In this document: positions 25,525-33,754 of the stretch, one piece after another
Layout of the letters: every line of letters starts with the position of its first letter
Numbering within the stretch: position 1 is the first letter of the stretch
NCBI RefSeq assembly: GCF_001613425.1
Contig: NZ_BDCI01000029.1
Span: 124,001-188,000, forward strand
Source of the DNA: Nocardia vulneris
GTDB lineage: Bacteria > Actinomycetota > Actinomycetes > Mycobacteriales > Mycobacteriaceae
DNA length: 64,000 nucleotides
Reading direction: 5' to 3'
Notes under the pieces: generated by a model
The model's database searches: none
Seen by the model: only the letters and a program-made list of their open reading frames with translations
Told to the model about the DNA's origin: nothing
Position numbers and translations under genes: made by a program

Positions 25525-25977
25525 ATGGGCGAAACGATCCGGCTGCGCGAGGTCACCCCCGCGGACCTCGACCTGTTCTTCGACTACGAGCAGGACCCCG
25601 AGGCCTTGCGCCGGTCGCGCTTCACCCCGCGCGACCGTGCCGCCTTCCTGACGCACTGGGCGACCACCGTGCTCGGCGACCCCACCGTTTTCGTCCGCAC
25701 CGTCACCGTCGACGGCGAAACCGCAGGCAACATCGTGTCCTGGTGGCGCGAAGACCGCCGCTTCCTCGGCTACTGGCTGGCCCGGCAATACTGGGGCCGC
25801 GGCGTCGCCACCCAGGCCCTCCCCCTATTCCTCACCCGCGAAACCACCCGCCCCCTCTGGGCCGACCCGCACACCGCCAACACCGCCTCGATCCGCCTCC
25901 TGGAAAACCACGGCTTCCGTCACACCGGATCGGACTGGAACGGTCCAGACGAATACGCCGTCCTGGTCCTCGAATAA
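25525..25977 (+). CDS. GNAT-family N-acetyltransferase
   Basis: A 150-residue single-domain GNAT. The beta4-loop region YWLARQYWGRGVATQAL contains the acetyl-CoA pyrophosphate-binding R/Q-x-x-G-x-A pattern, and ANTASIRLLENHGFRHTG is the typical C-terminal RimJ/RimL-like signature. It probably modifies an amino group on a small molecule or protein N-terminus. ATG 25525 is chosen because the homology begins there (GETIRLREVTPADLD). Confidence 0.85.
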   Translation: MGETIRLREVTPADLDLFFDYEQDPEALRRSRFTPRDRAAFLTHWATTVLGDPTVFVRTVTVDGETAGNIVSWWREDRRFLGYWLARQYWGRGVATQALPLFLTRETTRPLWADPHTANTASIRLLENHGFRHTGSDWNGPDEYAVLVLE

Positions 25978-26165
25978 CCTGACCCCCGCCCGCACCCGTG
26001 AATCCTGCGATCCAACCGGGCAGCACGACGATGCACCTGCCACGGCAGGTCGGGAACCCACAGAGCTGATCCGCACCGAACCCGACAGATGCGTGACCAC
26101 TTCGATTACGTTGCCACCGACCGATCCCGCGCACTCGACGTCCCCCTCGCCCCGCATCCATGAGA

Positions 26166-27179
26166 TCAGCTTCGGCGCACACGCCGTCCCGCGTCCTTCA
26201 TCCCACTACGCCCACCGGGTCGCTCACACACCCGGTTCGTCCTGGACAACCGATCACCAGGTAATGGTGGCGGAACGCTCTCGGCCGATGCCGCCACCAT
26301 TACCTGGTGATCACTCGTCCAACCCTGGGCCACGAGTGCGGTGCGGACGCGATCCAGCACGACGTGGGGGCGCTGGCGCAGAAGGGTCGCGTTGACGCGG
26401 ACCACGCGCCAGCCGACGGACTCGAGTGTCGCGATGCGGTCGATGTCCTTGGTGCGTTGCGCCGGATCGGTCCAGTGCTGGATACCGTCGTATTCGACTG
26501 CGACGCGCCATGGGGACCAACCCATATCGACACGAGCAAGGAACTCGCCTGCACCGTTCCGGACCACCAACTGAGTTGTCGGCCTGGGCAATCCGTTGTC
26601 CATCAGCAGCAGGCGAACGTGTGATTCGGGCGGCGATTCGGCACCACCGTCGAGGACCTCGAGCACGGCGGGCAGGCGGTGCACACCGCGCGCGCCGGGA
26701 TGGGCGCGGGCGACGGCCGCGATCTCGGACGGTACCAATCCGGTCGCGGCGCACAAGGCATCGAGGACCGGCACCGCTTCGTCCCGGGCCAGCCGACGGC
26801 CTAGGTCGAAGCCGGTTCTGGCCGGAGTCGTCACCCGAAACCCCGCCACCGCACAACATTCGACGGGATCGATCCCGGCTTGAACTACGCGGATCCCTGC
26901 GGGAGCCCTGTAGTGACCGGGCCGCGCGATCTCCGGCAGTTGCTCCGGGTCCAGCCAGCGCGTGCCGTGCAGCGCCGCCGCCGAGTACCCGACCAAGACA
27001 CCGCTCCCCTTTGCCCAGTGCCCTGCAGCCCGAGCACGCGTGACAGCGTCCAGTGCGAACCCCTTGCGCAGATAGACGTCTGGGAACAGCCGCACGAAGT
27101 TGTGGCGGAGTTCCCACTGCGAGACCAGCCCGGCCTGCCGCGCCCAGGACCCTGGAAATGGTTCATCGAGTGCCCCCAT
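26166..27179 (-). CDS. DUF559 / AbiEi-like protein whose end reads through a repeat element
   Basis: A 337-residue protein. The N-terminal part (QAGLVSQWELRHNFVRLFPDVYL, then TRARAAGHWAKGSGVLVG) resembles the AbiEi-type antitoxin/regulatory domain of actinobacterial proteins. Residues about 185-285 are a DUF559 domain with the PD-(D/E)XK-like elements ESHVRLLLMDNGLPRP, RVDMGWSPWRVAVEYDG and RIATLESVGWRVVRV. The last 50 or so residues are encoded by the 79-bp palindromic element and sequence beyond it, so they are not part of the conserved protein; the ancestral stop was probably lost. It is flanked on both sides by copies of the element. No toxin-like partner is adjacent. The activity is unproven; the nuclease fold is family knowledge. 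Confidence 0.75.
   Translation of the reverse strand: MGALDEPFPGSWARQAGLVSQWELRHNFVRLFPDVYLRKGFALDAVTRARAAGHWAKGSGVLVGYSAAALHGTRWLDPEQLPEIARPGHYRAPAGIRVVQAGIDPVECCAVAGFRVTTPARTGFDLGRRLARDEAVPVLDALCAATGLVPSEIAAVARAHPGARGVHRLPAVLEVLDGGAESPPESHVRLLLMDNGLPRPTTQLVVRNGAGEFLARVDMGWSPWRVAVEYDGIQHWTDPAQRTKDIDRIATLESVGWRVVRVNATLLRQRPHVVLDRVRTALVAQGWTSDHQVMVAASAESVPPPLPGDRLSRTNRVCERPGGRSGMKDAGRRVRRS
26243..26321. repeat. 79-bp hairpin element, copy 1
   Basis: Arms at 26252-26273 and 26291-26312 are perfectly complementary over 22 bases (starting GATCACCAGGTAATGG). They surround a 17-base loop AACGCTCTCGGCCGATG with an inner TCGGCCGA palindrome. Outer TGGACAACC / ACTCGTCCA flanks make the unit 79 bp. 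It lies inside the 3' part of the DUF559 frame. Confidence 0.9.
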
Positions 27180-27276
27180 GTCCGAGCACTATGCACTCCC
27201 CCACCGACAGGTTCTCGCGTGGCGAGACACACCACTGCGTGGCCGGGCATGGACCATCGGCGCACCTGATTCTTAC

Positions 27277-27355
27277 TGGACACACGATCACCAGGTAATG
27301 GTGGCGGAACGCTCTCGGCCGATGCCGCCACCATTACCTGGTGATCACTTGTCCA
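27277..27355. repeat. 79-bp hairpin element, copy 2
   Basis: The same 22-base perfect arms (27286-27307 and 27325-27346) and identical loop as copy 1, with outer TGGACACAC / ACTTGTCCA. It sits in the spacer between the divergent DUF559 and amine oxidase genes, so it may overlap their promoters. Confidence 0.9.
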
Positions 27356-27463
27356 ATCAAAAGTGGTCTGGGAAAGTTGGGGGTTTCTGTTTCAGTTCGG
27401 GAGGGTAGGGTGGAATGTGAGGATTTGTGGTGTGGGGTATGGGGATTCCGTGATACTTGGGTG

Positions 27464-29467
27464 ATGGCACAACGGGGTGACAATGCGGTGAATGCGGATT
27501 CGGAGCCCACTCTCGCGGGGCAGATCATTGTGGGTGCGTGCACCGGCAAAATACCGTCGAGCGTGTTGATCGTGGGTGCGGGGATCGCCGGACTCGCTGC
27601 GGCGCAGGCCCTTCGGAAGCTCGGACATCCGGTGACCATCGTGGAGGCGCGGGACCGGATCGGGGGGCGGATCTGGACCGATGCCGACGGGGTCGACCTG
27701 GGGGCGCATTGGATTCATGGCACGGAAGGGAATCCGCTCACCGAATTGGTCGAAGAACTCGAGATCCCGTACAGCTATGTCGGCGGGGACAGTTCGTACA
27801 CCGGCGGATTCGACAGTTTGACATTGTTCGGACCGGACCGGCTGGCCGCTCCCACCATGGCGAAGAACCATACGCTCGAACTCGCCGACAAAGTCCTGCA
27901 CGAACTGGAACAGCGCGCCGAAATCGCGCGCAGGCGCGGACATCCGGATATGCCGTTGGCGAGTGTGGTCGATCGGATTCTCGCCGAGGCGAATTACGAT
28001 CACGCCGATGAACAAGCAATTCGGTATCACCTCAACGTGATTCTGCGCGAAGACGTCGCCGAGGACGCCAGCAAGCTCTCGTTCAAGTTCTGGGAGGACG
28101 GCTATCGCGTCTACGGATACGGCGACAGCGTCCTGCACCGCGGCTACCGGGCGCTGGTGGACGCGCTCGCCGCGGATCTGCACATCGAACTGGGAACCAT
28201 TGTGCGCCGGGTGGATACCGGCGACGGCTCGGCACCGGTGCGGGTGTACACCGACCAGGGCTGCCGCGAGGCGGACAAGGTTCTGATCACCGTGCCGCTG
28301 GGCGTGCTGAAGGCGAACGAGATCGAGTTCGTCCCACCCCTGCCCGAGGCCAAACGCCGCGCCATCGACGCCCTGGGCTTCGGCACGCTCAACAAGATCG
28401 CCTTGCATTACGACGAAAGATTCTGGCCCGCCGAGCAATACGTGTTCGGCTACCTGTGCCGGGAGACCGACAGCTATCCGACCGTCGTGATCAGCATGTG
28501 GAAATCGCACGGCAAGCCGATTCTGGTGTTGCTGCTCGGGGCATCGCTGGGCCGGGCGATGGAGAGCTGGCCCGATACCCGGGTCGAGGACTACGCGAGC
28601 ACCGTGGTCCGGGACATCTTCGGGGCCGAAGCCCCTGCGCCCGAGCGTATCTCCCGTACAGCCTGGGCGGCGGACCCGTTCGCGCACGGGTCGTACGCGT
28701 GCATCGGCGTCGACGCCTCCCCGCGCGATCTCGACACCCTGGCCGAACCGGTGGGCGCACGCCTGTTCTTCGCGGGCGAGGCGACCAACAGCTTCCATTG
28801 GGGTTGTGTGCACAGTGCGTACGAGTCGGGGCTGCGGGAGGCGGCGCGCATTGCCGACGCTCCAGCGATCTACCGCCCGCCCGCCACCGAGACGTCGCGT
28901 AGGCAGCGCCGCGATATCGAGCGAATGAAACGCTTCGCCCGAATGCGCATGAGCCACCTGGGTTTCGAACAACTCCGGGAGCGCGTGGCATGTCTGGCCG
29001 AGGGTGTCGACCCCTTCGGCGTGCGGCTGTTCGGCGCCCTCGTCGACGCCGATCTCGAGACGTTGGCGTCGATGTTCGACGAACTCACCTACGCGCCGGG
29101 CGATCCGGTCTGCCGGGAAGACGATGCCGCGCACGGCGTCTACGTAGTCGCCGCGGGTGCGGTCGAGGTGGACTTCGGCGGCATCTACGAACGCGCCGTG
29201 CTCTCGCGCGGCAGCGTGCTGGGCGGTCACGACCTCTTCTTCGATGCCAGAACCACTTCCGTCACGGCGGTGACGCCGATCCGCCTCTACTACCTCGACC
29301 ACTACCGCTACAAAACGTTCCTCTACGCGTTCCCCGACGTCATGATGATGATGCTCGCCGACCTCGTCACGCGCTGGGAACAACTGGAAGAGGTCCTCGG
29401 CAGCGAAACTCTCACCGGCGCCCGCCGCCTCCTCCAGGCCCGCCGCAGCGGACATCTCGCCTCCTGA
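27464..29467 (+). CDS. Flavin amine oxidase fused to a cyclic-nucleotide-binding domain
   Basis: A 667-residue two-domain protein. Residues about 30-460 form a monoamine/polyamine oxidase: FAD loop VLIVGAGIAGLAAAQAL, EARDRIGGRIWT, GAHWIHG, and the C-terminal FAD motif RLFFAGEATNSFHWGCVHSA. Residues about 525-630 form a cNMP-binding/Crp-type sensor domain: LTYAPGDPVCREDDAAHGVY, SRGSVLGGHDLFF and VTAVTPIRLYYLD. The domain probably senses a ligand and gates oxidation, but the phosphate-binding cassette is divergent, so true cAMP binding is uncertain. The start is unclear: ATG 27464 with a weak TTGGG upstream is my choice; an in-frame start inside repeat copy 2 (27341) would add 41 unconserved residues. 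The first 150 bases are poorer in GC than the neighbours. Hairpin elements lie on both sides. Confidence 0.82.
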   Translation: MAQRGDNAVNADSEPTLAGQIIVGACTGKIPSSVLIVGAGIAGLAAAQALRKLGHPVTIVEARDRIGGRIWTDADGVDLGAHWIHGTEGNPLTELVEELEIPYSYVGGDSSYTGGFDSLTLFGPDRLAAPTMAKNHTLELADKVLHELEQRAEIARRRGHPDMPLASVVDRILAEANYDHADEQAIRYHLNVILREDVAEDASKLSFKFWEDGYRVYGYGDSVLHRGYRALVDALAADLHIELGTIVRRVDTGDGSAPVRVYTDQGCREADKVLITVPLGVLKANEIEFVPPLPEAKRRAIDALGFGTLNKIALHYDERFWPAEQYVFGYLCRETDSYPTVVISMWKSHGKPILVLLLGASLGRAMESWPDTRVEDYASTVVRDIFGAEAPAPERISRTAWAADPFAHGSYACIGVDASPRDLDTLAEPVGARLFFAGEATNSFHWGCVHSAYESGLREAARIADAPAIYRPPATETSRRQRRDIERMKRFARMRMSHLGFEQLRERVACLAEGVDPFGVRLFGALVDADLETLASMFDELTYAPGDPVCREDDAAHGVYVVAAGAVEVDFGGIYERAVLSRGSVLGGHDLFFDARTTSVTAVTPIRLYYLDHYRYKTFLYAFPDVMMMMLADLVTRWEQLEEVLGSETLTGARRLLQARRSGHLAS

Positions 29468-29485
29468 CATCGACCTGTCCAGGAT

Positions 29486-29564
29486 TCGACGAGTGATCAC
29501 CAGGTGATGGTGGCGGCACGCTCTCGGCCGATGCCGCCACCATCGCCTGGTGATCGGTTGTCCA
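29486..29564. repeat. 79-bp hairpin element, copy 3
   Basis: Arms at 29495-29516 and 29534-29555 differ from copies 1-2 at two arm positions. One pair changed on both sides (A:T to G:C) and one became a G:T wobble, so pairing is preserved. The loop is the same in the same orientation with one base changed. The outer flanks are the reverse complement of those of copy 1. It lies 18 bases after the amine oxidase stop. Confidence 0.9.
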
Positions 29565-29653
29565 GGACGTCCGGGTAGTGGGCGCGGCGAATTGCGCCGG
29601 ACCCCCGGGGCCGAAGCGGTTCCGGACAAGGCAGCGCGGTCAGAGTGGGTGTG

Positions 29654-31165
29654 TCACGAAGCTGACCGCGCGCGCCGCGACAGCAGTGACTCCAGGACGA
29701 CGAGTCCGCCGAGGACGAGCACGGTTACGCCGATCACCCGCAACCCGAGGTCGGCGCTCGAGACGAACGCCGCGACCACATCGCCGGATCGTTCCGGCGT
29801 GGTCACGGCCAGCGCCTGGGCCACGGTGTGCGGGTCGTGGCCGGCGCGGAGGTCCGGTGGTAGCGCGGCGACGAACCGGGCGGTGAGCACCGTGCCGATC
29901 ACGGCGACACCGAGCGCACTGCCGAATTCCCTTGTGGTGGACTGCAATCCGGCGCCCACCCCGGCCTGCGCGTGCGGTAGCGAACCCGAGATCGCACCGG
30001 ACAGCGTCGGGAGGGCCAGTGTCAGTCCGACCCCCGTCACGACCAGCCATGCGGCGTAGCCGACGTAGGGCGTGTGCGCGCTGCTGGTGGACAGCCCCAG
30101 CAGTCCGCCCCCGACGAGCACGAACGCGAGCGCGACGGTGGCGTCGAGGCCGATGCGCGACACCAGGCGGCCGACGTAGCGCGCCCCGAAGAGCATCGGG
30201 ATGGTCAGCGGCAGGATCCCCAGTCCGGTGAGCAGCACGCTGAATCCCTTGCCGTACTGCAGGAACGAGGCGTTGACGTAGAACAGCGCGAACATGCCGA
30301 AGAAGACCGTGGTCATGCCGAGACAGGCGCTGCGCAGGCTCGGCAGGCGGAACAACCGCGGATCGAGCAGGGGGTGTCCGACCTTCAGTTCGACCACCGT
30401 CCACACCGCGAAAAGCACTGCCGCGCAAATGAATCCAGCGATGACGAGACCACTTCCCCAGCCCGCCTCGGGTCCTTCGACGATGCCGAGCAGCAGCGCG
30501 ACCGACGCGCCGACCAGCAGCAGCGTGCCGAGCGGGTCGATCCGGCGTTCGTGCCGCGCCGAAACCGGTGCCACCCGGGCGGCCAGCCCGAGCAGCAGCA
30601 GGGTGACGGGCACGGCCGCGAGGAACAGCCAGCGCCACGATCCGCCCGAAAGGATCGCTCCGCCACCGACATTGCCGATGACACCGCCCAGTCCCGACAT
30701 CGACGCCCAGGTCGCGATGGTCGCGGGTTTGCGGTCGGCGGGGACGGTGTGCAACAGGACGGCGAGCGTGTTGGGCAGCACGGCGGCGGCGCCCACGCCG
30801 GTGATCGCCCGCCCGGCGAGCAGGATCACGACACCGGGCGCGACGGCCGAGAGCAGCGCGCCCACCGCGAACAACCCGAGTCCGGCGAGCAGTACCCCCT
30901 TGCGCCCGAAACGATCTCCGGCAGCTCCGCCGGGAATGACCAGGCAGGCGAAGAAGATCACGTACAGGTCGACGATCCAGATGAGCGCCGAGGCCGAAGG
31001 GTGCAGTTCGCTTGCGGCGAGCATGGGGACGGCGAGATTGGTCGCGGCGATCATCCCGACGACGAGCGCCACACACGCGCACATGACGGCGAGCAAGCCG
31101 CGGCGCGCACCGGGCCGCGCGCGGGCAGCCGAGCCGCGATCACGGAGCAGAACATTCGATGACAT
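29654..31165 (-). CDS. DHA2-type (14-helix) MFS drug exporter
   Basis: A 503-residue inner-membrane protein. Signature elements of drug:H+ antiporter family 2 are present: motif A GDRFGRKGVLLAGLGLF, motif C-like GVGAAAVLPNTLAVLL, and an extended set of about 14 hydrophobic segments. The start ATG 31165 (MSSNVLLRD) is preferred over upstream in-frame ATGs at 31219 and 31210 because those would enter the promoter spacer shared with the LysR gene. It is divergent from the LysR regulator, the probable activator. The exported compound is unknown. Confidence 0.87.
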   Translation of the reverse strand: MSSNVLLRDRGSAARARPGARRGLLAVMCACVALVVGMIAATNLAVPMLAASELHPSASALIWIVDLYVIFFACLVIPGGAAGDRFGRKGVLLAGLGLFAVGALLSAVAPGVVILLAGRAITGVGAAAVLPNTLAVLLHTVPADRKPATIATWASMSGLGGVIGNVGGGAILSGGSWRWLFLAAVPVTLLLLGLAARVAPVSARHERRIDPLGTLLLVGASVALLLGIVEGPEAGWGSGLVIAGFICAAVLFAVWTVVELKVGHPLLDPRLFRLPSLRSACLGMTTVFFGMFALFYVNASFLQYGKGFSVLLTGLGILPLTIPMLFGARYVGRLVSRIGLDATVALAFVLVGGGLLGLSTSSAHTPYVGYAAWLVVTGVGLTLALPTLSGAISGSLPHAQAGVGAGLQSTTREFGSALGVAVIGTVLTARFVAALPPDLRAGHDPHTVAQALAVTTPERSGDVVAAFVSSADLGLRVIGVTVLVLGGLVVLESLLSRRARSAS

Positions 31166-31201
31166 GGCCAGAACGCTAGATACGCAGGCAGTATGCGCGC
31201 C

Positions 31202-31229
31202 ACGCAACATACACAACAACTACTTGCGT
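31202..31229. promoter_or_regulatory. Inverted repeat in LysR / exporter spacer
   Basis: ACGCAA (31202-31207) and TTGCGT (31224-31229) are perfectly inverted with 16 bases between, in the 75-bp divergent spacer. Size and place fit a LysR recognition region, though the usual T-N11-A core is not exact. Confidence 0.4.
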
Positions 31230-31240
31230 ACGATGCAACT

Positions 31241-32149
31241 ATGCCTCAGCAGCTCGACCTCAATCTCCTGCGCGTGTTCGACGCACTGCTGCAAGACGGC
31301 AGCGTCACCGCCGCCGCCGAGCGCCTGCACCTGTCCATTCCGGCGACCAGCCGGGCGCTGGGCCGGCTGCGGCGGGCGATGCAGGACCCCATCCTGGTGC
31401 GGGCCGGGCGCGGACTGGCGCCCACCCCGTTCGCGCTGCGCACCGCGCCGCGGGTGCGTTCGCTGCTCGACGAAGCGGCCGCGTTGATCAGCGCCGACCG
31501 CGAGATCACGATCGCGGAACTGGAGCGCACCTTCACGATTCGGATCAACGACGGTGTGGCCGCGACATCGGTGACGGCGGCGGTCGAGGCCACCTCGGCG
31601 GTGGCGCCCGGCGTGGTGCTGCGTTTCGTCGCGGAGGGTAGCGAGAGCGCCGAGGCGCTGCGGGACGGATCGGTCGATCTGGACATCGGCGCGGGCGAGG
31701 TCGCGGCGCCCGACATCCGATCGGCGCTGCTGTATCGCGAACGGGTGGTCGGCATCGTCCGCGCCGACAGCCCGCTCGGCCTGGACGGCGCGCCGACCTT
31801 GTCCCAGCTGTGCGACTATCCGCACGTCTCCGCGTCGCGCCGCGGCCGTCAGCGCGGCCCGCTGGACGACGCGCTCGCCGCGGCCGGCCTGCAACGCCAC
31901 GTCGCCGCCGTCGTGCCGACCTCCGCGGTGGCCGCGTTGCTGGTCGCGACGAGTCACTACATAGGGCTGGTCCCCCAGCGCCTCGCCGAGGAACACGGTC
32001 GCGCCCTCGGCCTGCGCTGGTTCCCGATCCCCGCCGACCTGCCGGACGTCGAGGTACGCCTGCTGTGGCATGCCCGCCTCGACGCCGACCCGGCCCAGCG
32101 CTGGTTACGCGACACGATCCGCACCGCCCTCCGCGACGACGCGGAGTAA
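31241..32149 (+). CDS. LysR-family transcriptional regulator
   Basis: A 302-residue regulator. The N-terminal winged HTH (residues about 4-63; LDLNLLRVFDALLQDGSVTA, then AAERLHLSIPATSRALGRLR) is unmistakable. It is followed by the periplasmic-binding-protein-like effector domain. ATG 31241 (MPQQLDLN) is the proper start; upstream in-frame codons lie in the operator region. Divergence from the DHA2 exporter suggests that it controls export in response to the cargo or a related signal. Confidence 0.88.
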   Translation: MPQQLDLNLLRVFDALLQDGSVTAAAERLHLSIPATSRALGRLRRAMQDPILVRAGRGLAPTPFALRTAPRVRSLLDEAAALISADREITIAELERTFTIRINDGVAATSVTAAVEATSAVAPGVVLRFVAEGSESAEALRDGSVDLDIGAGEVAAPDIRSALLYRERVVGIVRADSPLGLDGAPTLSQLCDYPHVSASRRGRQRGPLDDALAAAGLQRHVAAVVPTSAVAALLVATSHYIGLVPQRLAEEHGRALGLRWFPIPADLPDVEVRLLWHARLDADPAQRWLRDTIRTALRDDAE

Positions 32150-32324
32150 TCGCCTTGCGCGCCTTACCTTCCCGGTGCGGCGGGCGCGAGCATCACCTCG
32201 CTGGCCGCACCACCGGCGACGCGACCGGGATCCGAAAGCCGCCCTGCTCCAGGCTGTGCGGACCCGCGCTTGACCGCAGCCGGGCTCGGCGATCGCGGTA
32301 TCGGTCCGTAATCCTGCGACCAGC

Positions 32325-32348
32325 CTGCTGAAACGGCCCGATCAGCAG
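32325..32348 (-). terminator. Stem-loop after the MocR gene
   Basis: CTGCTGA / TCAGCAG arms with a ten-base loop lie six bases beyond the MocR stop on the minus strand and may end both convergent transcripts. The remainder of the 204-bp LysR/MocR spacer shows nothing recognisable. Confidence 0.4.
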
Positions 32349-32353
32349 CACTT

Positions 32354-33691
32354 TCACAGATAAGTGTGGTCATCGACGACCTGTCGCACGGTGGTGAGCG
32401 CGGTGCGCAGGGTCGCCGGGTCGGTCGAGCCGAGGGCGAGACGCAGGGCGTGCGGCACATGCCGGGTGGTGGCGAACGGTTCGGCGGCGGACACCGAGAT
32501 CCGTTCGCCGGCAAGGGCTGTCACGATCCGATCGGCTCGGACCTGCTCGGGCAGCGGCAGCCACAGGAAATAGGCGCACGGGTGGCCGAGCAGCGGCAGT
32601 CCCGCGAGCACGTCGCGCGCGATCGCCTGCCGGGCGCGCGCGTCGGCGCGCTTGCTCGCCTCGAGCCGGGTCACGGTGCCGTCGTCGAGCCAGCGGCACG
32701 CGATCGCCGTCATGACCGCGGGCGCGTTCCAGGTGGTCGCGCGGATCGTGCGTTCGAGCGCGGACACCGATGCGGGCGGTGCCGCGACGAAGCCGACGCG
32801 CAGCCCCGTCGCGACGCTCTTGGAGAGTCCGGAAACGTACACGGTGCGGTCCGGCGCGAGCGCCGCCATCGGAGGCGGCGGCCGTACGGCGGAGAACGCA
32901 TAAGCCGCGTCCTCGATGACGAGAAGCCCGTGCCGGCGGGCGATTGTGGCGAGCCGCTCGCGCTGCTCCAGCGGCAGCACCCAGCCCAGCGGGTTGTGCA
33001 CCGTCGGCATCGTGTAGACGGCGCGCACCCGTCGTGCCGCGCACAGCCGCGCCAGCGCGTCCAGATCGGTGCCGTCTTCGGTCGCCGGGATCGGCACCGA
33101 TTCCAGATGCAGCGTCCGGGCAAGGACTTTGAAGCCCGGATAGGTCAGGGCGTCGACCGCGACCACGTCGCCGGGGCGCAGCAGCGCCATCGCCGTGGCG
33201 GCCAAACCCTGCTGTGCGCCATTGACGATCAGCACCTGGTCGACCGTCACCGGCACACCGCGTCGCTTCAGGTGCCGCGCCACCGCGGCCCGCTCGTGCG
33301 GGCGACCGGCATGCGGCTGATAGCGCAGCAGGGCTTCGATATCGCCGGATGATGCCAACTCCCGCAACGCGTTTCGCAGCAGATCCGGCTGACCGGGCAG
33401 TGCCGGATAGTTGAAGTTGAGGTCCACCACGTCGGTCGCGACGGCGCGCTGGTCGATGCCGTGGCCGGGCGGCAGCGCGAGTTCGCGGACGAACGTGCCG
33501 CGTCCCCGCTCACCGCTCACCAAGCCCATCGCTGCCAGCTCGGTATAAACCTTCGTCGCCGTCGCCAGGGCCAGCCTTTCTCGCGCCGCGAGTTCCCGGT
33601 GCGTCGGCAACCGGGTACCCGGCGATATCCGGCCCGCGCGGATATCGGCCGCCAACCGGTCCACCAGAGCCTTGTATCGCGAGACCGCCAC
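32354..33691 (-). CDS. MocR/PdxR-type regulator (GntR HTH plus aminotransferase-like domain)
   Basis: A 445-residue fusion. Residues 1-70 form the GntR HTH (GTRLPTHRELAARERLALAT, followed by ATKVYTELAAMGLV). From about 95 on it is a fold-type I PLP-dependent aminotransferase-like domain, with NGAQQGLAATAMALLRPGD, MPTVHNPLGWVLPLEQR, and the PLP lysine region VSGLSKSVATGLRVGFVAAP. Such proteins sense PLP or amino compounds. GTG 33691 was taken as start because the HTH begins immediately and the operator lies just upstream. It is divergent from the DJ-1/PfpI gene. No pdxST genes are adjacent, so it is not PdxR by context. Confidence 0.88.
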   Translation of the reverse strand: MAVSRYKALVDRLAADIRAGRISPGTRLPTHRELAARERLALATATKVYTELAAMGLVSGERGRGTFVRELALPPGHGIDQRAVATDVVDLNFNYPALPGQPDLLRNALRELASSGDIEALLRYQPHAGRPHERAAVARHLKRRGVPVTVDQVLIVNGAQQGLAATAMALLRPGDVVAVDALTYPGFKVLARTLHLESVPIPATEDGTDLDALARLCAARRVRAVYTMPTVHNPLGWVLPLEQRERLATIARRHGLLVIEDAAYAFSAVRPPPPMAALAPDRTVYVSGLSKSVATGLRVGFVAAPPASVSALERTIRATTWNAPAVMTAIACRWLDDGTVTRLEASKRADARARQAIARDVLAGLPLLGHPCAYFLWLPLPEQVRADRIVTALAGERISVSAAEPFATTRHVPHALRLALGSTDPATLRTALTTVRQVVDDHTYL

Positions 33692-33705
33692 GCCCCGAAT
33701 TGTAT

Positions 33706-33731
33706 GCAGGACAATTCTTTGATTGTCCTGC
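33706..33731. promoter_or_regulatory. Perfect 10-bp inverted repeat between MocR and DJ-1 genes
   Basis: GCAGGACAAT and ATTGTCCTGC are exactly complementary with a six-base spacer (TCTTTG). It sits 15 bases upstream of the MocR start and 24 upstream of the DJ-1 start, overlapping both promoters, and is the evident MocR operator. Confidence 0.7.
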
Positions 33732-33754
33732 GCCCGGCGACATACGGTGCCGAG

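Noticed and set aside
26166..27179. AbiE toxin-antitoxin locus
   Set aside because: No AbiEii-like nucleotidyltransferase toxin is adjacent; only the N-terminal similarity supports the name.
26243..29564. Integron attC sites / gene cassettes
   Set aside because: The spacing looks cassette-like, but loops are conserved, no RYYYAAC/GTTRRRY core pairs are evident, and no integrase gene is present.
26243..29564. CRISPR array
   Set aside because: Copies are about 1.0 and 2.2 kb apart with genes between them; there are no short spacers or cas genes.
32354..33691. PdxR controlling vitamin B6 synthesis
   Set aside because: The divergent gene is DJ-1/PfpI, not pdxS/pdxT.
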